Shown here piece after piece: positions 58,036 through 64,000 of a stretch of DNA of 64,000 bases. The DNA comes from Bifidobacterium pseudolongum subsp. globosum. Lineage in GTDB: Bacteria > Actinomycetota > Actinomycetes > Actinomycetales > Bifidobacteriaceae. Every line of letters starts with the position of its first letter. Positions within the stretch are counted from its first letter, which is position 1. The translations under genes and the position numbers were made by a program. The notes below the pieces were generated by a model, which worked only from the letters and a program-made list of their open reading frames with translations, was not told the origin of the DNA and did no database searches. Where the stretch lies: contig NZ_RYUH01000004.1 of the NCBI RefSeq assembly GCF_004155535.1, positions 62,001 to 126,000 on the forward strand, in the 5' to 3' direction.

Positions 58036-58602
58036 ATGAACGAGAACGAAGACAAGTCGATGGGCGATCTGTTCCCAGACCTGGGCCAGGAGACGCCGAT
58101 CATCTCCGGCGTGGCGCACGACAGCAGCGAATCGCTCGCCACCGTGCGCGGTGTGACCGACGAGCCGGGCATGGCGGCGCGCGTGTTCACCCGCCTCGCG
58201 CAGATCGGCGTGAACATCGACATGATCGTGCAGGCGGGCGCCTCGACCGGCACCGCCGACATCTCGTTCACCGTGCCGGGCGCCGACGCCGCGCGCGTGC
58301 GCGAAGTGCTGCTGCAGGAGCAGGACGTGCTTGGCTACGATTCGTTCGACGTCAATCCGAACGTGGGCAAGGTGGCTGTGGTCGGCGTCGGCATGAAGAC
58401 GCATTCCGGCCTTGCTGCGCGCTTCTTCGAGGCGTTGAGCGACAAGGGCATCAACGTGCTGATGATCTCCACGTCGGAGATCCGCATCGCCGCGCTTGTG
58501 CCGCTCGACCAGCTCAACGAGGCGGTCAAGGCGCTGCACACCGCCTACGGCCTCGACGCGGACCAGGTGGAAGCGGTCGTCTACGGCGGCACGGGCCGCT
58601 GA
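58036..58602 (+). CDS. aspartokinase regulatory (beta) subunit
   Basis: A 188-aa protein with two ACT domains (GVTDEPGMAARVFTRLAQIG and VGVGMKTHSGLAARFFEALS) that bind lysine/threonine and inhibit the catalytic subunit. In most bacteria this is the C-terminal half of LysC; here it is a separate gene 60 bases downstream, with its own GGAGAG ribosome site. Asd follows. Confidence 0.92.
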   Translation: MNENEDKSMGDLFPDLGQETPIISGVAHDSSESLATVRGVTDEPGMAARVFTRLAQIGVNIDMIVQAGASTGTADISFTVPGADAARVREVLLQEQDVLGYDSFDVNPNVGKVAVVGVGMKTHSGLAARFFEALSDKGINVLMISTSEIRIAALVPLDQLNEAVKALHTAYGLDADQVEAVVYGGTGR

Positions 58603-58656
58603 ACCAACAGCACAGTACACGGCACAACAGGGCAAACACGGTAAAGGAGTCCGGCA

Positions 58657-59727
58657 ATGGTACAAATCAACGAACGCGGCGTCAATGTGGCGGTGCTCGG
58701 CGCGACCGGCCAGGTGGGCATGGTCATGCGCCGCGTGCTCGACGAGCGTGACTTCCCGATCAAGGACCTGCGTTTCCTCGCCTCGGCGCGCTCCGCGGGC
58801 CAGACGCTCAACTGGCGCGGCCACGACATCACGGTCGAAGACGTGGCCACGGCCGACCTGAGCGGCATCGACATCGCGATCTTCTCCGCAGGCGGCGGCA
58901 CCTCGAAGCAGTGGGCGCCCAAGTTCGCCGAAGCCGGCGCCATCGTGATCGACAACTCCTCGCAGTGGCGTCTGCATGACGACGTGCCGCTCGTGGTGGC
59001 CGAAGTGAACCCGGACGACCTCGACGAGATCCCCGCCGGCATCGTGGCCAACCCGAACTGCACGACGATGGCGATCATGCCGGTATTGAAGCCGCTCGCC
59101 GACGCCTTCGGCCTCAAGCGCCTCATCGTCAGCTCGTACCAGGCGGTTTCCGGTGCGGGCCGCGCCGGCGTGGAGCAGCTCATGAACGAAGCGAAGGCCG
59201 CGGTCGAACAGGGCGCCGACAAGCTCGTGTTCGGCGGCGACGCGATCGACTTCCCGGAGCCGACGAAGGTCGCGCGCACGATCGCGTTCAACGAGGTGCC
59301 GATGATCGGCGACATCGTCGACGACGGCTCCGAAGAGACCGACGAAGAGCAGAAGCTGCGCAACGAAAGCCGCAAGATTCTGCACCTGCCCGACCTCAAG
59401 GCCTCGTGCACGTGCGTGCGTGTGGGCGTGTTCACCTCGCACGGCATGAGCGTGAACGCCGAATTCGAGCAGGACGTGACGCCGGATCAGGCGCGCGAAG
59501 TGCTCGGTGAGGCGCCGGCCGTGGAGCTCGTGGACATTCCGACCGCGCAGCTCGCCGCAGGCAAGACGCCGAGCTTCGTGGGCCGCATCCGTCAGGACCA
59601 GGCCGTCGACGGCAACAAGGGCCTCGCGTTCTTTGTGACGAACGACAACCTGCGCAAGGGCGCCGCGCTCAACGCGGTCGAGCTCGCCGAGGTCGTGGCG
59701 CAGAAGCATTTCGCCGACCAGCTCTGA
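58657..59727 (+). CDS. asd: aspartate-semialdehyde dehydrogenase
   Basis: A 356-aa enzyme that reduces aspartyl phosphate. NADP site AVLGATGQVGMVMRR, catalytic Cys135 in NPNCTTMAI, and later SSYQAVSGAGRAG. The His of the active site lies in FTSHGMSVNAEFE. AAAGGAG precedes the ATG. Operon lysC-alpha, lysC-beta, asd. Confidence 0.97.
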   Translation: MVQINERGVNVAVLGATGQVGMVMRRVLDERDFPIKDLRFLASARSAGQTLNWRGHDITVEDVATADLSGIDIAIFSAGGGTSKQWAPKFAEAGAIVIDNSSQWRLHDDVPLVVAEVNPDDLDEIPAGIVANPNCTTMAIMPVLKPLADAFGLKRLIVSSYQAVSGAGRAGVEQLMNEAKAAVEQGADKLVFGGDAIDFPEPTKVARTIAFNEVPMIGDIVDDGSEETDEEQKLRNESRKILHLPDLKASCTCVRVGVFTSHGMSVNAEFEQDVTPDQAREVLGEAPAVELVDIPTAQLAAGKTPSFVGRIRQDQAVDGNKGLAFFVTNDNLRKGAALNAVELAEVVAQKHFADQL

Positions 59728-59746
59728 GTGGCCGGCTCACCTGTTT

Positions 59747-59884
59747 GCTACGGGTAGTGTCCCTTGCGCTACGGGTAGTGCCTGTTTCAGCAGACCGCCT
59801 CTAGGAATCGCCATTTACCAACGCTTCTACGTGAGATCTGGCTATGGAGGCACTACCCGTAGCGCAAGGGGCACTACCCGTAGC
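59747..59884. repeat. family A element, copy 4 (138 bp)
   Basis: Left boxes GCTACGGGTAGTG at 59747 and 59768; right inverted boxes at 59851 and 59872; both steps 21 bp. The 8-base spacers TCCCTTGC and GCAAGGGG are complementary except for one G-T pair. Core CATTTACCAACG on the plus strand (same orientation as copy 1). Confidence 0.9.
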
Positions 59885-59967
59885 GTAGGAGGGAAAGAGG
59901 TTGCCATGCGCCGCCATGGGTGATGCTCGCGCCGAGCGCGAACAGGGCGGCGGCTATGCTGGGAAGC

Positions 59968-60588
59968 ATGTCATTGGCATCGATTGAAGCGACCAAACAA
60001 CTGGACCGCATTGTGGCACTCGGCTACCCGGACGTGGCGGACATGAGCTCGGATTCGTTCCGCGCGCTCGCCCGCCCGCTCATCAGCGCGCTCGAAGACA
60101 GCGACCTCGGCACCGACATCCTGCTGGTGCCCACGCGCGAACTCGTCACGCCCGAATCGCTGATCGCGCGCACGAGCATCAACCGCATGGCCGGCTTCAC
60201 CACCATGCCGCCGCGCGACATCGCGAGCTTCCTGCCGACCGACGGGTTCGAACCGCCGGAGGGCCCGTTCTACCTGGTCGTCAACCCGCACACGGGCACA
60301 TGCTACGTGAACCGCGAGCCCGACGTGGCACGCAAGCTCATCGAATCCGACGAGCGCATTCCGCTCACGCTCGAGGAGGGGCTCGCCGTGGCCACGCAAC
60401 ACCCCGAATGGCTGCTCGAGAAGAACGGCTTCAATCTGCTCGGCTCGCGCAGCGCCGACGGCCGTGTGCCGAGTATCTGGATGAGCCAGAACGCGCCGCG
60501 CTTGGGATCCGTGTGGCCGAATTCGCGGCACACGTGGCTCGGCAATGCGTATTGCGTGGCGCGCCGCGGCATCAATCTGATCGGCTGA
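59968..60588 (+). CDS. DUF5701-family protein
   Basis: A 206-aa protein of an actinobacterial family of unknown function. The family pattern is clear in IPLTLEEGLAVATQHPEWL, FNLLGSRSADGRVPSIWMS and WPNSRHTWLGNAYC. TATGCT ends 7 bases before the ATG at 59968, so the transcript may be leaderless. Stands between a family A repeat and leuA. Confidence 0.75.
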   Translation: MSLASIEATKQLDRIVALGYPDVADMSSDSFRALARPLISALEDSDLGTDILLVPTRELVTPESLIARTSINRMAGFTTMPPRDIASFLPTDGFEPPEGPFYLVVNPHTGTCYVNREPDVARKLIESDERIPLTLEEGLAVATQHPEWLLEKNGFNLLGSRSADGRVPSIWMSQNAPRLGSVWPNSRHTWLGNAYCVARRGINLIG

Positions 60589-60793
60589 CCGGGCGCATGG
60601 CCGGCTTATACACGATAGTTGTAAATAAGATGCGTGGATATGCCAGCATTCGGACGTTTCGCCGCCGGTTCTTCGCTAGGCTGTATAACGTAGCGGTTGT
60701 GCGTGCTCGCGCGCACTCGCTATATGAACTATCATATTGATTATTTATATAGGGAATAACTATATCTACAATAACAGTAAAAAAGGAGGAGAG

Positions 60794-62707
60794 ATGGGTC
60801 AGGATCAATCGTCTGTGTTTGATCTCGCCGCAGTGGCTGCGGCATCCAACGGAGGGAACAACGACCCGCTGCTGCCTCCGGCGCGTTTCATCGGTGCCCC
60901 GCAGAAGCCGAGCGATATGCCCTACACGAAGTACGTGGCATACGACAAGCAGGTGCCGTTCGACTACCCGGAGCGCACGTGGCCGGGCAAGCGACTGCAG
61001 CGCGCACCGCGCTGGTGCTCCGTCGATCTGCGTGACGGCAACCAGGCACTGGTGAATCCGATGGACTCCGAGCGCAAGCTGCGCTTCTGGACCATGCTTG
61101 TGGACATGGGCTTCAAAGAGATCGAAGTCGGCTTCCCGAGCGCCTCGGAAACCGATTATGACTTCATCCGCATGCTCATCGAGCGTGAGCTGATCCCCGA
61201 CGACGTGACGATCGTGGTGCTCACGCAGGCCCGCGAGCACCTGATTCGCAAGACCTACGAGTGCCTCAAGGGCTGCAAGCGCGCGATTGTGCACTTCTAC
61301 AACTCGGTCTCGGTGCTGCAGCGCGAAGTGGTGTTCCGCAAGGACCGCGACGGCATCAAGAAACTCGCGACCGACGCCGCGGCGCTGTGCAAGGAGCTCG
61401 AGGGCGACGCCGAGGGCATCGACCTGTATTACGAGTATTCGCCCGAATCGTTCACCGGCACCGAACCGGAGTACGCGGTGGAGGTGTGCAACGCGGTGAT
61501 CGGCGTGATCAAGCCGACGCCCGAGCACCCGATGATCATCAACCTGCCGGCCACGGTGGAGATGACCACGCCGAATGTGTTCGCCGATCAGGTGGAGTAC
61601 GTCTCCAACAACCTCGACGACCGCGACGCCGTGGTGCTTTCGCTCCACCCGCACAACGACGAGGGCATGGGCGTAGCCGCGGCCGAGCTCGGCATCCTCG
61701 CCGGCGCCGACCGCATCGAAGGCTGCCTGCTCGGCAACGGCGAGCGTACCGGCAACGTGGATCTGGTGACGATCGGGCTCAACCTGCTCACGCAGGGCAT
61801 CGACCCGCAGCTCGACCTGTCCGACATGCCCACGATCCGCCGCACGGTGGAGTACTGTAACCAGATCAAGATCTCGGAGCGCCACCCCTACGCGGGCAAT
61901 TTTGTGTTCACCGCGTTCTCCGGCTCGCATCAGGACGCCATCAAGAAGGGTCTCGAGGCCCGCGAAGTGGCGGCCGGCATGGCCGGCAGCGAAGTCGAGA
62001 ACTTCGTGTGGCTCGTGCCGTACCTGCCGATCGACCCGAAGGACATCGGCCGGTCGTACGAGGCGATCATCCGCGTCAACTCGCAGTCGGGCAAGGGCGG
62101 CATGGCGTACCTGCTCAAGGCGAACCACAACCTCGACCTGCCGAAGAAGCTGCAGGTGGAGTTCGAGCGCGTGGTGCAGCAGCACGCCGACGAGACGAAG
62201 AAGGAAGTCAAGGACGGCGACATCTGGCGCCTGTTCAAAGACGAGTACCTGCCGGTCGAAGACGGCGGCGCCGTGGCGAGCGGTGACGCGCTGAGCGACA
62301 TCGGCGACGCCTCGCTTGAACAGTGGGGCCGCCTCAAGCTGCTCAAGGTCAGTGTGTCGTCCGGCGAGGACGGCTCCGACACCGTGCTGCATGCCACTGT
62401 GCTCGACCGCGGCATCAACGTGGGCCACGAGCCCGAGGTGACGCGCGAGATCACCGGCAACGGCAACGGCCCGATCGCCGCGTTCCTCGATGCGCTCAAG
62501 TCCTTCGGTGTGGAGGCCTCGGTGCTCGATTACGCCGAGCACACGATGTCCGTGGGCACCGACGCGCTCGCCGCTTCCTACGTGGAATGCGAAGTCGGCA
62601 TGGAGGACGAGGAGAAGCGCATTGTCTGGGGCGTCGGCATCGATTCGTCGATCATCACGAGCTCGCTCAAGGCGATCATCTCCGCGATCAACCGCTCCGG
62701 CCGCTGA
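60794..62707 (+). CDS. leuA: 2-isopropylmalate synthase
   Basis: A 637-aa long-form LeuA, first enzyme of leucine synthesis. WCSVDLRDGNQALVNPM starts the TIM barrel, and the metal His pair is in LSLHPHNDEGMGVAAAELG. The C-terminal LeuA dimer and regulatory domain follow. AAAAGGAGGAG is a very strong ribosome-binding site. The 200 bases upstream are AT-rich with TATAAC at 60684 and an inverted CTATAT/ATATAG, a likely promoter region. Confidence 0.96.
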   Translation: MGQDQSSVFDLAAVAAASNGGNNDPLLPPARFIGAPQKPSDMPYTKYVAYDKQVPFDYPERTWPGKRLQRAPRWCSVDLRDGNQALVNPMDSERKLRFWTMLVDMGFKEIEVGFPSASETDYDFIRMLIERELIPDDVTIVVLTQAREHLIRKTYECLKGCKRAIVHFYNSVSVLQREVVFRKDRDGIKKLATDAAALCKELEGDAEGIDLYYEYSPESFTGTEPEYAVEVCNAVIGVIKPTPEHPMIINLPATVEMTTPNVFADQVEYVSNNLDDRDAVVLSLHPHNDEGMGVAAAELGILAGADRIEGCLLGNGERTGNVDLVTIGLNLLTQGIDPQLDLSDMPTIRRTVEYCNQIKISERHPYAGNFVFTAFSGSHQDAIKKGLEAREVAAGMAGSEVENFVWLVPYLPIDPKDIGRSYEAIIRVNSQSGKGGMAYLLKANHNLDLPKKLQVEFERVVQQHADETKKEVKDGDIWRLFKDEYLPVEDGGAVASGDALSDIGDASLEQWGRLKLLKVSVSSGEDGSDTVLHATVLDRGINVGHEPEVTREITGNGNGPIAAFLDALKSFGVEASVLDYAEHTMSVGTDALAASYVECEVGMEDEEKRIVWGVGIDSSIITSSLKAIISAINRSGR

Positions 62708-62726
62708 TCTACGTGATTTTCTGAGA

Positions 62727-62763
62727 AAGCAGCTGTCAACTATCTGTTGGCGGCTGCTTTTCT
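62727..62763 (+). terminator. terminator after leuA
   Basis: Imperfect 14-bp stem AAGCAGCTGTCAAC (62727-62740) and GTTGGCGGCTGCTT (62746-62759), 5-base loop, followed by TTCT. 20 bases after the stop. Confidence 0.75.
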
Positions 62764-62882
62764 GCATTTGTAGCGGGGTCGTATGTTTTGTAAAGAAGTG
62801 TATGACGTGGCATTGTGTTCTTGAGGTTCACTTACTTATTATTATATCGCAATATTAATAAACAATATGAGAGGGTAGAAAT

Positions 62883-63221
62883 ATGGGAAATAATCGTTCG
62901 GGTAGACATTTTATGTCTTCTTTGATTGGTGCCATCTCAGCGCTGTTGCTCGTATTGGGAACGGGGTCCACCGCTAATGCCATTCAGCCATACAGCCCAC
63001 GGATTAACGTTCCCTGTACGGCTCAGCAGCATAGTAATCAGGCCAAGCTGACCTGCACTAATTCGCCTGTGTACGTTCGGGCGAAGATCGCCTGTCGTAT
63101 GTGGCCCGATCAGTACACTGGTTGGATAAAGAATGGTGTTAGCTATTCCGGCGGATGTCCATTTGGTATGAACGATACTGCGAGTGGCAATCCTGTCAGC
63201 ATGGAAGTTGGAAGTGCATGA
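62883..63221 (+). CDS. small secreted four-cysteine protein, candidate bacteriocin or peptide
   Basis: A 112-aa preprotein. A basic N-terminus and hydrophobic core end in TGSTANA, a good signal-peptidase I site, leaving ~79 residues. The mature part has four Cys (VPCTAQQ, KLTCTNS, KIACRMW, SGGCPFG) that could form two disulfides, and aromatic and positively charged residues. GAGGGT lies before the ATG. It is AT-richer than the core and is followed by an ABC ATPase gene. No family recognised; bacteriocin-like by context only. Confidence 0.6.
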   Translation: MGNNRSGRHFMSSLIGAISALLLVLGTGSTANAIQPYSPRINVPCTAQQHSNQAKLTCTNSPVYVRAKIACRMWPDQYTGWIKNGVSYSGGCPFGMNDTASGNPVSMEVGSA

Positions 63222-63240
63222 TTCTCATGTCATGCTGACA

Positions 63241-63293
63241 CTCACCTTTATGGATGGCCCTTCAGTCACTGAAGGGCCATCCATAAAGGTGAG
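63241..63293 (+). promoter_or_regulatory. perfect 26-bp inverted repeat overlapping an RBS
   Basis: Arms 63241-63266 and 63268-63293 are exact reverse complements around a single C at 63267. The right arm contains AAAGGTGAG, the ribosome-binding site of the ABC gene. As RNA it would fold into a very stable hairpin that hides this site and may stop transcription after the secreted protein gene. Confidence 0.85.
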
Positions 63294-63297
63294 CTCA

Positions 63298-64000
63298 ATG
63301 GAAGATTGTGTTGTATCCGGGGAAGACATGGATGTTAAGGCTTGTCATATCACGTATCGATATGGACAGAAAAAGGTATTAGATGACGTATCGTATACAT
63401 TTGGTGGTGGTTTGTATGGGCTACTTGGTGTAAACGGTGCGGGTAAGACCACGTTGTTGAAGTTGCTGGCCACGATTATACAACCGGAATCGGGGAGCCT
63501 GTCTATCGATGGTGATGAAGCGTTGAGCCGACAGGGGCGCAAACGTGCACGAACCCATATTGGATACTTGCCGCAATGTTTTGATTTATTGGAGGCGTCA
63601 ACAGTCCTTCACAATGTCCAATATGCTGCTTGGCTGCATGGGGGAAGTTGGCGAGATGCCGGTCGACGGGCCTATGAGGCTTTGGAATTGGTTGGATTGC
63701 GCGAGCGTGCACAATCACTGGTTAAGGGGCTATCTGGTGGAATGCGACAGCGTCTGGGCATTGCCTGTGCGATGGTTCCTTTTCCTGGCGTATTGTTATT
63801 GGACGAGCCCAGTGTGGGTTTGGATCCATTGCAACGCATACGGTTAAGAGAGGTATTGCACGGATATGCCCGTGATAATACCGTCATTCTCAGTACACAT
63901 CTCGTGGATGATGTGGTCGCGATGGCGGATCATATTTTGGTGCTGGACCGTGGCTCCCTGATTTTCGATGGTGATGCGGATGACTTGGCGGCAATGGGAG
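63298..64000 (+). CDS. ABC transporter ATP-binding protein, 3' end outside window
   Basis: At least 234 residues. Walker A GVNGAGKTT, Q-loop YLPQCFD, signature LSGGMRQR, Walker B VLLLDEPSVGLDP and H-loop STHLVDD are all present. The type fits single-ATPase ABC-2 exporters (bacteriocin export or immunity, or other peptide export). ATG 63298 has AAAGGTGAG 5-13 bases upstream; a second in-frame ATG at 63328 has GGGGAAG. Continues beyond the window, so the permease is not seen. Confidence 0.9.
   Translation, partial: MEDCVVSGEDMDVKACHITYRYGQKKVLDDVSYTFGGGLYGLLGVNGAGKTTLLKLLATIIQPESGSLSIDGDEALSRQGRKRARTHIGYLPQCFDLLEASTVLHNVQYAAWLHGGSWRDAGRRAYEALELVGLRERAQSLVKGLSGGMRQRLGIACAMVPFPGVLLLDEPSVGLDPLQRIRLREVLHGYARDNTVILSTHLVDDVVAMADHILVLDRGSLIFDGDADDLAAMG

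Noticed and set aside
57040..59709. 889-codon minus-strand frame across lysC and asd
   Set aside because: It mirrors three clear plus-strand genes and has no recognisable domain.
60572..62767. 731-codon minus-strand frame opposite leuA
   Set aside because: Shadow of leuA caused by codon bias; no motif.
62883..63221. Lactococcin 972-type bacteriocin
   Set aside because: Size and signal peptide fit, but the mature part has four cysteines and lacks the family's pattern.

Overview
The window looks like a chromosomal segment of a Bifidobacterium, or a very close high-GC actinobacterium. The signs are high G+C with G/C-ending codons, a tadZABC plus flp-tadE-tadF pilus locus, aspartokinase split into two genes ahead of asd, amtB-glnB-glnD, murT-gatD next to dnaB, ppk beside a NUDIX/histidine-phosphatase gene, and several leaderless-looking promoters. 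The species cannot be fixed from the sequence alone. No rRNA is present; one tRNA (Lys-UUU) is.

Layout. 0-4.8 kb: the end of a NarL-type response regulator, its sensor kinase broken by a frameshift in a G6 tract, then a leftward operon of a polysaccharide deacetylase and two tandem paralogous lipoproteins. 4.9-7.5 kb: AT-richer accessory DNA with two small membrane proteins and a decayed phage lysis cassette (GH25 lysozyme and holin-like gene). 7.5-11.2 kb: a small membrane protein, a PAP2 phosphatase and a stand-alone DUF262-DUF1524 (GmrSD-like) gene, a candidate anti-phage nuclease. 11.2-16.5 kb: a TetR regulator with two YhgE/Pip membrane proteins. 16.9-19.7 kb: a complete ECF transporter (S, T, fused double ATPase). 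19.8-25.1 kb: a membrane protein, tRNA-Lys, a C69 dipeptidase, a TetR regulator and ftsY. 25.2-30.1 kb: a kinase-acetyltransferase fusion, then nitrogen control (amtB, glnB, glnD). 30.2-33 kb: a cluster of DnaA boxes, a uracil-DNA-glycosylase-family gene and an intact IS481-family element. 33-40.4 kb: dnaB, murT, gatD, a phasin-like gene, a UbiB-like kinase and a glycerophosphodiesterase. 40.6-47.9 kb: upp, a GlsB-like protein, an epimerase, then a ppk cluster. 48-54.1 kb: a repeat-rich gap and the Tad pilus locus. 54.1-62.7 kb: dnaX, recR, lysC-alpha, lysC-beta, asd, a DUF5701 gene and leuA. 62.9-64 kb: an AT-richer secreted four-cysteine peptide gene and an ABC ATPase that runs off the end.

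The most unusual content is in the gaps. Three unlinked repeat systems recur. (A) A 138-bp element has paired 13-bp boxes (GCTACGGGTAGTG) spaced 21 bp at each inverted end and a conserved asymmetric core. There are four copies, three of exactly 138 bp, and one is split by the IS481 element, which shows the element is older than the insertion. (B) Arrays of four units at a 52-53 bp period carry TGTCT/AGACA dyads at 10.8, 21.0 and 48.6 kb; each array lies beside a family A element or its remnant. (C) Two long fold-back repeats share a loop sequence and sit between convergent genes. The 21-bp and 52.5-bp periods equal two and five helical turns, which suggests protein-bound DNA arrays rather than random repeats. 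A dense DnaA-box cluster far from any visible dnaA, a 26-bp motif shared by both tad promoters, and a perfect 26-bp palindrome that contains the ribosome-binding site of the terminal ABC gene complete the regulatory picture.
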